A stretch of 64,000 bases of DNA from Pterobdella sp. o SKG-2022 (lineage: Eukaryota > Annelida > Clitellata > Hirudinida > Piscicolidae), in the NCBI GenBank assembly GCA_964035795.1, contig OZ038320.1, positions 2,977,896-3,041,895 on the forward strand. Direction: 5' to 3'. Numbering within the stretch: the stretch's first letter is position 1; each line of letters begins with the position of its first letter. The translations under genes were made by a program, and so were the position numbers. The notes under the pieces were generated by a model. It saw only the letters and a list, made by a program, of their open reading frames with translations, ran no database searches and was not told where the DNA came from. Positions 12,560 to 23,594 of this stretch are shown piece after piece.

Positions 12560-13080
12560 AAGTGATTTTGATTGTTGGAATAACCTATGCTCCGTAGCCT
12601 TAAATTTTATTTGAATTTCATACATTCGTACCTCGTAGCTTTAATCCTTCAGATAAAAACAATCGAATTTGTTATTTACATATTTAAAATTCACGATTTT
12701 TATTGTTATTTGAAATCTCACTGGAGTTTAATATTTGGCACTATTTTTATCGAATAAATTAGTTGTTTTGGGAAATCTATATAAACGGTAAAAGGGCTTA
12801 AATAAATTGGCTTTTCCAATTTTGAAATATTTGCTAATATAAATAAAATCAATAAAAATAATATTTATTATGATTGTTATTTTGAAATCATTACTTATTT
12901 ACTGAAAAAATAAAAACTGATCGCTTACTGTTTTTTAAGAGAAATAACCTCAACATGAGTTGAAAGCTTTCGAGTATATAAATATTTGAAATTTTCTTTT
13001 CTCTAAATAAAGTATCAAATAGTTTATTTCTGGTTTATTAATTAATCAATAATTTTTTCCAAAAGCCACAATAAAATTAA

Positions 13081-13220
13081 TATAATTTCAGAACACTAGT
13101 TAGTTTATCAAGATGCGAAGCTTTCGTAACATTTTCAAGTATTTCTCATACTTGAAAATTTTACGTTGATAACGAAAAGCTTCGTATCTTAATAAACCAA
13201 CTAGTGTTCTGAAATTATAT
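13081..13220. mobile_element. Foldback/MITE element with about 60-base arms
   Basis: The ends, TATAATTTCAGAACACTAGT and its exact complement, are 20-base perfect terminal repeats. The inner parts also pair imperfectly (GCGAAGCTTTCGT against ACGAAAAGCTTCG, then CAAGTAT/ATACTTG around a 5-base loop). No coding capacity. It lies between the lectin gene and TYW5. Confidence 0.8.
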
Positions 13221-13818
13221 TCATTAATTAATTAGTGTATCATCGAGGTAACCACCGCATAAAAAAATCTTAAAATAAAACTAAAACCTGAAATAAATCT
13301 CATTTTTTATTAATTCTGAAATTGGCGACTTCAACCAGTTTAAACTATACTTGTTAAGGGGTATAGTTAATTTCTCAAACTTCCTTTATGATTGAGCTTC
13401 CCCTTGAATCTCCTTATACACTCACCTTGTTCTCTCCCATATAAAAGAACCTTTTGAGTCGCATGTTAGGACATTACTAGATTTAACTAGTATGATCAAA
13501 ATTTATTTTGTGAGCCATATTGTTAAATGTAATTTTATTTGAGTTTTTTAATATAATCAATGAAAAAATTGCCTATGTATTGTGAAGTACAAAAATAATC
13601 TAAGTTATTCTTAAGAAATGCTCAAGATATTTGAGTCAATAAAAGTTTGTAGATGTTCATACGTGAAAACATTGTTCACTTGACAAAACTTGAGAGTATT
13701 TCCACTAAAATTATTTGATAATTCTTTTATAAGGGTTAGAGTTTATAGAACTATATATGAGACATTTGGATTTTTTTTTTCAAAAACTATGCTTAATATA
13801 TTTATCATGTGTCTATGT

Positions 13819-14027
13819 TTATGATGATAATGTGTCAGACGTGCGTAAACGTTGATTCAACATGTGGTCTCTGGATGCTGCAACATGGGCTGATGTATCC
13901 TCTTCATTCACCGACAAGCAGACTTTGAAACTGGTGTGATAAATGTGTTTAGGTGTTATGGACGTTTGGGACGCGGGTTTTGGGTGATTGAGACTGACAT
14001 CGTTAGTGAAGAAGGTAGGTTGTACTG
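13819..14027. other. GC-richer coding-like island of uncertain strand
   Basis: About 200 bases markedly richer in GC than the surroundings. On the + strand one frame reads MWSLDAATWADVSSSF and another reads ETGVINVFRCYGRLGRGFW up to a good donor (AAG|GTAGGT at 14014), as if one frame had shifted. On the minus strand 13819-14025 is also open for 68 codons without an early ATG. I recognise neither product. It may be an exon of an unfound gene, a decayed gene fragment or a regulatory island. Confidence 0.35.
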
Positions 14028-14183
14028 CTCAAAATGATGTAAGAATTTGAATAAAAATGAAATATAAAACGTAGCAAAAACTTTTATACCATAAAAAGGA
14101 TTGTTTGGTTGATAATATACAAAATAGATACAATATTAGTTCTTGTTACTGTTTCTAACTTTTAAAAAACATTTCTAAAATCT

Positions 14184-14516
14184 CATTGGCTCGCTCAGTA
14201 AAGTCACAGATTGCGGTCTAAGTGCCGGTAAAGAAGTTCCAAGCAGCAAAAGCCGTTTTACATTGGACCAATCATAGGCTTTGAAAAATATTAGTTTTTT
14301 TTCTTGAATATATTCATGTATCATAATGTTTAAATATTCACGGATTTTACAAAAAACTTTTTTAGTTGATAAATGTTAGTTTTTTTCATAAAACTTTTAA
14401 AAATGATTATTTCAGTACTTTCACAATTTTTTTGGAGTTTTATGATTGGTTCATAAACAATAGGCTCGCTCTTCAATACTTTTTGTCTGATTGCGAAATG
14501 TCTGTTAAGTGCCGGT
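14184..14516 (+). promoter_or_regulatory. Probable TYW5 promoter with CCAAT boxes and a duplicated module
   Basis: ATTGG/CCAAT words occur at 14185-14189, 14262-14266, 14268-14272 and 14445-14449, consistent with NF-Y-type sites 270-540 bases before the TYW5 start codon. A three-part module (GGCTCGCTC, then GATTGCG, then TAAGTGCCGGT) occurs twice, at 14188-14229 and 14463-14516. No clear TATA box is seen near the start. Confidence 0.5.
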
Positions 14517-14722
14517 GCACAGTTTTTTGTTAAAGTATTTAAAGGAAAATAATTTTCTTTAATTAGTTTGAATTTAATATAATTTTGACCACTAGGAATT
14601 TAATTTCCATCTATTTTAGTAGTTGAATATTTTTTTAAAAGTAAACCTTAATTCATTTAAAAAAAAGCTTCTTTTATACTATATTATTCACTAGTATGTG
14701 AAAATTTTGTAAAAATACTAAA

Positions 14723-16588
14723 ATGAAAATTATTAATGTAAATGTTGTTAATGCCAAAAGTATTGATAATTTTAATGATTATTTCAAAGAAACTTTACAA
14801 CAAAAAGTGAGTTTTTATGTAAATAAACAGTTTTGAAGTTTCTCGTAAAATATAGTAATACTAATATACTTTTTATCAACTATGGAAACTAGTATTTAAT
14901 ATACTAGCGTCTTCCATGTTTTTATAATAATAAAGTATTGTATATTTTCTATATAATAATATAGATAGTTCATCTTTTCTATATGTTTTCAAAATATATT
15001 CTTTAATAATCAAATTTCATAATTACCTTCATGAAATTTGTTTCAACATTAAATTTTTCTCATTTTAATTTTTACTATAATATGATAACAATCTTAACTT
15101 CACTGTATTATAACAGAGAGAACCAGTCTTGATAAAATCCCTAAACATAGGTAGTTGTGTTCACAAATGGACATTTGATTATTTGAAGAAAAAGCTTGCA
15201 GATAAGCTCATTAAAGTGCACTCTAGTCTAGAACCTTCACTAGACTTCATCAGCAAAAACTTCCAATATAAGTTATCATCCTATTTCAAATCTGTGCTAT
15301 TAAAAAATTTCACAATGTATTTTTCATCCTTCATGGTTTTTTAAATTATGATTGGGAATATATTTTATGTTATGATACAATTATTTCAAAAATTTGCTCT
15401 GCTGTGGTATTATGAAGCTTTTTGAAAACCTAACACAACTCCCAAGTATCATGGATAAGTGATTTATTTTATTTATACAGTTAATTTAAATATTACCAAT
15501 TCTATTAATAATACTTCTGGGTATAGAACTTATATCAACAGTTTGTATTGTTTTATAAACTTTCTAATAATTAACCTCAAATGATTTCTCACAGGACATT
15601 AGACTTCAAGGATTTCTTATCAAAAGTTGAAGAGAGTGAAAGCTGTGGAGAGGTTATAAATTAGTTAATTATATTTTTCAAATTTTTAACTCACATGTAG
15701 AAACAAATGGTTTGTTTCATAACTTATTTTATAAACATATTCCACTATATTATAATGTTAACAATTATACACCCATCATTCTCTTGTAAGATCAATATTA
15801 GTTATGTTTCAGAAGAAATTATACATGTTTTTTATTTAAAACATCAAATCTTTAGCAACTGCATTTTAAATACATTTATGTATATAATCACAAATATATT
15901 TTTCTTCATATATAACTGGTCCTGGGCATGACGTTAAACTGCACCGAAGACAGCGTCTCCAATTTGAGACTGCTTTCCTGTTATAACCTGGATAACAGTA
16001 GACTTCGGTAACAGGTATCGACAAACTGATATCCTGGTATCGTTGTCATTTGGCTTGGTGGAGGATCATTTTTTATTGACAACTGCAAGGCAAACTGCCC
16101 AAGTGTGGGAACGGCGGTTCTTGAAATCCGATAGTTTCAAGTTGGACGTTAGCTCTATGAAAACTTTGTCCCAACTAAAAATGGCTTTCATTAGCTGACT
16201 GCAGTATACCCCAGCTACTGAGACGCCTACAGCAGTATAATCTAATATGGATATTATTATTATTATTATATATAACCTTAGCGAAATACATCTGCAATAA
16301 TACTCCCATTTTAAATACCCTTAAAATTGTATTGCATTAGTTTTTTTAATCACCACATCATCTACCAGTCTAAAGAATACCTGTATTTAAGATCCTTAGG
16401 GAACGACCCAAGGAAGGATATATGTGATCTTTGGAAACATTTTTCTGATATATCAGACGATGTTGACATTCCTGATTTGTTTGAGAAGGCCAAATATTTC
16501 TCGTCAGTCTTCAGAATTGCCTCGAAGGGACTTCAACTGTGGACCCATTATGATGTGGGTGATGGTTTCAACATTCATGCTTTTGAGG

Positions 16589-16622
<34 letters not shown>

Positions 16623-18450
16623 TTTAAAAGGGTGCTGATGTTTTCAACAATTATGTCTTATGTGGATGTTGTACATTTTTAGATAACAAATAAATGATTT
16701 ATTTAAACATGGTAAAAGACTAGCATATTTCCTTCACTACATCCTTGTGTTTAAGGCATTTATAACCCAATATATAATTATTTATAGATATTTATATATA
16801 TTTCTTTACTACATTGTAGTTTATACAGTGATTAAAACTCATTACTTAATGGTTCGGAAGATAATGGACAATATCTTGATGGAGGTGAAAGGAAGCAAGA
16901 GGATGGTGCTGTTTTCACCAGAGCAAGTAGATCTCCTATATTTGTCAGGTTGGGGTGGGGTGGAAAAGGAGGGGTTAATATTTAAAGTGGTGTAATGATG
17001 TCTAGGTATAATAAACATAAATGGCGATAATGGATTTTAATAATGAACATAGTTTGATAATGAAAAATAAAATAATAAGAGATTTTAATAGCAAAAGTAT
17101 ATAAATAGTCTGTCAATAATGTATTATTGCACAATGTAAGTGGTGATTAAGCATTCAAGTTGTCTTGTATTGTTCAATCCCATCCACTCAACTAAATTTG
17201 TTTCTCTTTTTGTTACTGTATTGTTCCTTTTCATTTCTCATTGAAACCTCTAAATATTCCACTCTGTTATCAAAACCAACATGAATTTCACTCCAGGTGA
17301 TAAATCAAAAGTAAAAAATATTGAAACGCCAGACCTCGAAAGGTGGTAATCAACTTTGAAAATATTTTTAAACATTACATTCATTAAAATGAAATTCGAT
17401 TTTATCTTCACTGTTTGAAAAAGCTTTTCAAAACTTCAGTTACATCAGTTTTTTTTCTAAAAACAGATAAAGTTTTTTTTAGGAGTTTAATTATTCGAGG
17501 TTCTAATTGATTTTTTTTTCATTTCAAAAAATATATTATTTAATTTACAATATTATATATCTTCCAACACTGATATAAAATACATCAGACTCTTATTTAG
17601 ATCCATTTCTTACTTTAAATGCTCGAAAACTCATTACATATTATGTACCTCAAACTGCTAACCGTGAATCTATTGATACTGGTCAATTACCTAAACACAC
17701 ATTCTTTGAATTTTTTACAAATAACCAAATACACAATTAAAAACATCCCAACCCTTGGTATAAAAATACGGGCTATCAAAAGGGTTTGCTTGATTGACAA
17801 CATTCAAACGATCCTCAGGTATCCACTGTTTAATGACGTGGTGCACTATGAATGCCTGATGGAGGCTGGTGATGTGCTTTTCATCCCTGGTACTTAATCT
17901 TTTTTTGATTCAGTTGATTTTTGTGTATAGCCTTGTTTCATGATTGTGTATAGGGTCAATTGACTTGATGGTTATGTGTAGTAGTAGTAGTCATCTAAAC
18001 AGTTTAATCTATTTTCGATTAATCATAAAACAAGTTAATTTTGAAATTTTAAAATCACGTGACCATCAACATTTTTCGTTGAGCTCATACATGGCTATGC
18101 AGTAGGGTTTACATCGCCAAAACAAGAAACTGTGGCGTCAAAAATGTTTAATATAAATAAATTTAATATATTTATTAATTTTCAAATAAATAATCTATGC
18201 TTTCTAAGCTCTTTGGTTCCACAATGTGACAAACACGTCTGCCACCATATCAGTCAATGTGTTTTGGAAGAATTTGGACGATGGATGTTATGATAGCAAG
18301 GATGTTTACGGGAACAAGGATTTGCTTGCCTTCTCAAACGCTGAAAACATTGTAGATAGAGCCATCAGCAAGCTGTCTGCACTCCCTGGTGATTATAAGA
18401 GGTTTTATGCAAGGAGACTCATTGGAAAACTAAAAAATAAATGCTTATGA
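14723..18450 (+). CDS. TYW5: TYW5, tRNA wybutosine-synthesising JmjC hydroxylase, 309 aa
   Basis: Eight exons: 14723-14806, 15117-15271, 15595-15652, 16369-16554, 16861-16948, 17297-17342, 17819-17889 and 18209-18450. Phases agree throughout and sum to 930 bases; human TYW5 is about 315 residues. The family is an Fe(II)/2-oxoglutarate JmjC dioxygenase that hydroxylates the wybutosine side chain next to the anticodon of tRNA-Phe. Family blocks appear in order: [85 protein letters not shown], YGNKD and FYARR. The predicted iron ligands are His159 and Asp161 (HYD) and His234 (WFHNV), all present, so the enzyme looks functional. The first exon is the least conserved, but its ATG, donor and phase fit. 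Confidence 0.95.
15915..16277. mobile_element. Probable non-LTR/SINE-type insertion with (ATT)n tail in TYW5 intron
   Basis: Within the intron 15653-16368, bases 15915-16245 have a composition nearer 45% GC, unlike the AT-rich intron around them. They run straight into an (ATT)n tract (about 16249-16270), as the 3' ends of many non-LTR retrotransposons and SINEs do. No open frame of note and no second copy is seen in the window. Orientation is + if the ATT tract is the 3' tail. Confidence 0.5.
16590..16620. repeat. (AT)n microsatellite
   Basis: About 15 AT dinucleotides in the TYW5 intron between exons 4 and 5. They keep a frame open past the true exon end at 16554. Confidence 0.9.
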
Positions 18451-18794
18451 TTTTTTAATCATTAGGTTTGTTATGTTGTTTAAGGAGTTATCATTTCTAT
18501 TTGTTAATTTATTATACTAAGGTGCAATATATTGTTGGGCAACAATTGAGAATTACACAAAACTGCATTTGATAAAAATGAAATTTGACCTACTAAATCT
18601 GAGCAAATTTGGTTGCTTCAGTTTATATCAAGGCACTTGTCCAATCAGCCTTCTTTATGAGTTTTTTGGTAGTCTACTCATATCTTTCAATGTGAGCCTA
18701 AAATTTATATTTTTTACTTTTTCAACATTGTATCTACCCATACTCTTAAAACTCCTTTTTCTGTTTCTTGGCACAGAGTTATTTCTAGACTAAT

Positions 18795-19155
18795 AGTCAA
18801 CTGTATTTTTGTCGACTCTTAAAAATTGTGGAAATGTGGTGTTGTTTTTCATGTCAAGCTGTACCCATAGGCGCATAAGTCCCCAAAGTGAACGACTTCT
18901 AGTTTTAAAAAAATGTGGATAGAGTAGTCGGTAAATTAAAACCGTAACTTTGGGAAAAAGATTGGTCTTAAAAACCGGGCTCTTCAAGTTGTATTTCCAA
19001 ACGGCCTGAGTCGAACCATAGGCGGAGTGAGGCCTTCGGACCAAAGTTGAACGTTTCTCGTGGGTCACTGCTTCGTGCAAAAATGTACGCTCGTTTTGTT
19101 TTGGCAGGCGTTTAACATCGAACTGGTACTTTTTCATAAGATTTTGCAATCTTCA
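18795..19155 (+). pseudogene. Decayed 28S rRNA fragment
   Basis: The stretch aligns by eye with one continuous part of metazoan 28S rRNA. Landmarks in order: CTTAAAAATTGTGGAAATG (28S CTTGAAAATCCGGGGGAGAG), GCTGTACCCATA (CCGTACCCATA), CCAAAGTGAACGACTTCTAG (CCAAGGTGAACAGCCTCTGG), AGTCGGTAAATTAAAACCG, CCGTAACTTTGGGAAAAAG (CCGTAACTTCGGGAAAAGG), then GGCAGGCGTTTAACA and AACTGGTAC after a variable block. Many C-to-T-like changes and the missing flanks show a dead, isolated copy and not an rDNA unit. The 119-codon open frame on the minus strand (18790-19149) is a by-product of it. Confidence 0.75.
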
Positions 19156-20569
19156 AACGCCTGAGAGGTTTACCCACCGCGGCATTTCCACTAGCAACAC
19201 TTAAACACTATTCAAACACAGTATAGATGGCAATGAGTTTCCAGTAGCGATTACTTCTGGGAAAACAAGAAAATATATTTTACTTTGTATTTTTTGAAGT
19301 TTAGATTCGACTAAATAGTATATATGATTTTTGAATTTTAGCTTATAAACAATAGTTTTTTTTTAAATATTGGAATGTTTTTTTATAATTATTATTAATA
19401 TTTCAAACGTGGTGCAAAAGGAGTTTGAAATTTTGTGGTAATTTTTTTTAAAATAAGTTTTTTCAAACACTTGTTAAAAGCTTAAAATAAAATATATTTT
19501 TTTTGTCAAATAAAAAAAAATATATTTTTCTTATAAATTTTAGAGAGTGTATAAAACGATCAATTTCTAGTCTGCAAATTTCTTGGCCTTAGAAAGCATA
19601 CAGCCATGAATTTCGCGCCAAACTAAAGTTTAATATATTCTATTTGTTACCAATATTTGCGTGGTCTTCAAAAACACTTCAACAAATCTCAAAAGTTTTA
19701 AGAGATTAGCAGAGCTGTTGGTATAGCTGATAAAAAAAACAGACCGACTCAAATGTTGATCCAAAGTTATGGAGCTTCTTTGATTCTTCGTCCAGCATTT
19801 GTTTTCGACAGGCGGTGTTTCATCAAAATGTCAACAATAGATTGTTTTTTTTAGTTTTTACCAGATGTTGACAAAAAATTACACTCTCTTCTTGATGACG
19901 AACACAATAACCAATGAATCTGCGTTCTTTGAATTTGCTACTTATTCACTAAAAACGTCACAGTCTTTCTTTCCGTGACAGTTATCAAAGGCTGTGTTTT
20001 GGCATAAATAACATTCTAATTTTTTGAGCAAAATATAAATATTCAAATAAAAACACTTAGGAGTTTATTTTATTCCACGAAGCTTTTCATAAGAATTTAT
20101 TTTTGAATATCTTTCAAAGGCTCCTCGAACTGTATAACAATGTTTAAAAAAATTTTCACTTTTGACAAATAATCTTTTTAGTACGTTTTTTCGTTTGAAA
20201 AAGTGATTGGGCACCTCAAATCTAGAACACACCTCTAGGTGGTGATAGTACGAGAAAACTCCTTGAAACAAATTTGTTTGTCATTGCTTTTAATTTGGGC
20301 AATAATTATGAATAAATTTTATTTTTTTTCTTTATGATTAGGTAATGTCTAGTAATATAGTGTTTGTTATTTTTATATTCACTTATATTGCATTTTCACT
20401 GTTTGAATGGAGTACCTTTGACTTGAAATAAGCAGTGTTTCATGCCTTGAAAGATTTCATTGTTTCAAAAAATATTTCACTAAAAGATTTAAATTAAAAA
20501 ATTTATTTTTTAAAAATCTGTTTACTTTGCCGCGTTATAAGTGAACTTAAGTTAAGCTTTTGATTATAG
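19156..20569. other. Intergenic/upstream region of the cwf21 gene; first exon not found
   Basis: AT-rich with no recognised exon. I searched by eye for the expected N-terminus of the cwf21 gene (a MYNGIGL...RGSGTNG-type exon) and did not find it. A short word shared with other repeats, CCACGAAGCTTTTC, occurs at about 20075-20088 and also at 4998-5011. Confidence 0.4.
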
Positions 20570-22340
20570 AATATCAATGAAAAATTCACAAAAGCACAAA
20601 ATTTTAAAAAGAATTGAATTAAAATGTTTGGAAATGAAAGAAATGATGTACCAAGATGAGTTAGTATTTTCTCTCAATATAACCCAATACAATATTGTCA
20701 ATTATTCCGAGAAAGATTACCTAATATTGAAAAGTGAAAAAACATCGAAAATTGACAGAACTTACAAGCAATTGAGTTTTGAGCAAATAGAAACTCGAGT
20801 ATCAATGTTCAGGGACATGTTGTTACTGAAGGAAGACATACAAGAAGACATTCTCAAGTTGTTGAGGGTTTTCTTCAGTATTTATTCATATAATATAAAT
20901 TGGATTTATTTGAATATTTTAATTATTTTCTCAATTGTATTTTAATGTTATTTTCAAAATTATTATATTGTTTTTAAAGAATTTTTATTCAGATATTTTG
21001 ATTTATTGACATTTCTTCTTTTGATAATAAAAAGCATTCCTATAAAATAATTAATTTCAGAGAATATAAAGAAAAAGATGATGACAAAAGGTAACCAAAT
21101 TCATAAATATTTCATGTAAATTATTTTAAATATTTCAAACAACTCACTATTTTGAACATCATGTTATACAAAAAAAATTTTGCATTGATAATATATTATG
21201 TTAAATTTAATATATTTTAAAAAACGCTAGTCATTGCTTCAATAATCATGATCAGTTGTTCTGAGAACAGCTCTAGCTCATCCAACGAAGACAGTCACAA
21301 AAGTTCCAGCTATGAAAGAAGGTTTGTTTTTAAAGAAATAACAAATTTTTTTTACTGTTTTTTGACATTATTGTTATAAGAAAAGAGGAAAAATTTTTTA
21401 TAATAATAACTGGGGGTACTACAGTACAATCATAAAAAAAAATTAGAAAAACCAGAATTGATAAGATTCATCAGAGTACAAGATATGAAAACATACAGAT
21501 GAGACAGTCACTTACCTCATGTTAAAATGCAGAAATATTACTTGAAATGAAGCAAGAGAAATGCATTGGTGTGCTATAAAGAAATGGTTCTGATGCTAGT
21601 GATCAATTATATCACATGAAGCCTTAAAAGTTCTGTGAAACAGTAAATTAAGTAGTAAGGTCAACACATACAAAGTATTTATTAAAACGAAAACACAAAG
21701 CTTTTTTGTAAGACTAGCTTACTTTATCAAGTTGCGAAAAGCATCAGGTCTTTTTTTAAAGTAAATACTTTGTTTTTGTTGACCTTACGATTTGATTCAG
21801 GCTATTATACTTCATATTTATTTAAAGTTTAAAAAATCTTTATAGAGCATAAATTTATTTTAGTTAGAAAGAGAGCTAAAAAGTTTCTAATGTTGATGTA
21901 GCTCTGTGCATAGAGATGTAAAAATAAAAAAGTGTGAAAAGTACAGAAACCTGTGTGATAAATGAAAGAAACTTTGAAGATTGAATGCACATTGTACCCA
22001 TATGACAGATATTCTTGAGACATGGCTTTTTTAATTTATCATTTATAAAATATTTAATGTACATTGTATCATAGAAATATCAAACTGCTCCTAATTCACT
22101 GAAGTTAGATTAAATATAGAACAAAATTGTACAAATTAATTACTCCATATTATTCATTAACCTCATCAACCTATGCTACAGAAGGCACTATAGTAGAACA
22201 TCATCATCATCACACTCATCATCTTCTTCATCCTTCTCATCTTCTTCCTCATCCTCCTCTCGATCATCATTCAGTAGAAGCCCATCAGTTCGCAGGAGAA
22301 GGACTTCACCAAGCCACCTTGATAAGAGGAGAATCACCAG
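20570..22340 (+). CDS. SRRM2: SRRM2-like splicing factor: cwf21 domain plus Ser/Arg exons (partial)
   Basis: Exons 20570-20659, 20759-20857, 21061-21090, 21256-21321 and 22182-22340 each start with one base and end with two, so every intron is phase 2. The first two encode a cwf21 domain: ILKRIELKCLEMKEMMYQDE, then LSFEQIETRVSMFRDMLL. These match human SRRM2 KRRVELRCLELEEMMEEQG and EEQQIQEKVATFRLMLLEK. The next exons are acidic/Ser-rich, and the last is a Ser run with SRSPSVRRRRTSPS. The cwf21 domain binds Prp8 and Snu114 in the spliceosome. The intron 20660-20758 is 99 bases with no stop, so the frame stays open through it. The first exon and everything after 22340 are missing from my model. 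SRRM3 is a lesser alternative. Confidence 0.72.
21655..21792. mobile_element. MITE with about 27-base terminal inverted repeats
   Basis: The ends GTAAGGTCAACACATACAAA... and ...TTTGTTTTTGTTGACCTTAC are reverse complements over about 27 bases with two mismatches. The inner part contains AAAGCTTTTTT and GCGAAAAGC, words shared with other repeats here. It lies in the intron between exons 4 and 5 of the cwf21 gene. Confidence 0.75.
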
Positions 22341-22697
22341 GTTGGTTGGATTGTTTGGCGATGTTGTCAGACCAGTGCTTGGAGTCTTTTTAGTTCGATA
22401 AGGAATTCACTCAATTCTGTGCGTTCTATCTTTATTCAATGCTGGTAGTCTATGGTTTTTTAGTTGTTGTGAGTTCTTGTTTATTTTGATGAACAGAATC
22501 ATAGGGATTTGCTGGGTTTTCCATCTTATATACCATCAGTCTCATACACCCTGAGTTTTATATACCATAAGTAGTAAGGTCATATGAGACTCTGCTCAGG
22601 AGATTTTTCAGTCTTTCTGGCTTCAAGTGGAAAAAAAAACCTGATGTAGATATTCTTTGGTGAAAAGCTTTAGAATTGCAGCATTTTAGACGAACAA

Positions 22698-23017
22698 ACC
22701 TCAAACACTGAAGGCTGGCAACTCCATTTTTATTGCATGTAATCTATTCCAACAACTTGAGCTTACATGGAAAAGTAACTTGTAAAATCTGGATGTTGAT
22801 CTCTACTTGTGAAACAGTTTTGTTTTGGCATCTTCACAAATTTTCAATAATTTCGGTCGACTTATTGGCATGTAGCTTCAATCCAGCTTTGAAATCGATA
22901 CCTTTTGAGTTTATTTTTAACGCTTCTATCACTGCGCTAACTTGGTTGTTGTGCAACGATGAGCCTCGTTTTAAGTACATTGTACTAGTATGGTTGAGGG
23001 GCTCTTTGTAATGCTCG
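22698..23017 (-). pseudogene. Decayed non-LTR reverse-transcriptase fragment
   Basis: Read on the minus strand from about 23017, one frame gives EHYKEPLNHTSTMYLKRGSS and then KAGLKLHANKSTEII. It runs on past two in-frame stops to KNGVASLQCL. The GLKLHANKS block resembles the region after the catalytic DD motif of non-LTR reverse transcriptases (GLKLNxxKTKVM), followed by a Val-Glu-Ile strand. No catalytic DD motif is in the fragment. The + strand open frame 22733-23011 is its shadow. Confidence 0.45.
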
Positions 23018-23594
23018 ATGCTGTGTATAGGTGATCTCTGAATACGTTGTCGTGTGGTGATGTGATGGTGTTTGTGTGGTAGTGTTATAGCGGTCGTTTT
23101 GGGATAGTGGCAACGGAAGTGTAATGGTGGTTGAAGTGAAGTGTGGATGTAGCTTTTGTGGTGTGGTCAGCCAAAGTTTGATCATTTGTGTACGAGGTGG
23201 GTATCTTAATTTCATCTTGAATTTATATATATGAATGCTGTGTGGGTGTTTTCTTATTTCAGGTGTGGCGTTTTTTTCGTTCTCTTAATATATTCATTAT
23301 TTTTTTCAAAAGCTTCTATGTCAGGGTTATGGCTGTTATTTAATTTTAATGATTTAATTGATTTTTTTCAAATTTAATTAATTTTTTTAATTAATTTATG
23401 CACTTTATTTTTAATAATTTATTTTATTCACCATTTTAGTAATTCATTTATTTAATTTTTTTTGTGTTTTTTTTTATTTTATATTTTTACCAATGAATTA
23501 ATTCCATAATTTTATTGATTTCTCCATTTATTTAGTAATTATTCTGAGTTCCTTTTTTTTTAATATCGCTATTATTTCTAATACTAATAATAAC

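Noticed and set aside
18790..19149. 119-codon minus-strand open frame
   Set aside because: It lies opposite the 28S rRNA-like fragment and its + strand matches rRNA landmarks, so the frame is a by-product.
20065..20271. 68-codon minus-strand frame
   Set aside because: It begins with a plausible ATG but overlaps the CCACGAAGCTTTTC repeat word and shows no family feature.
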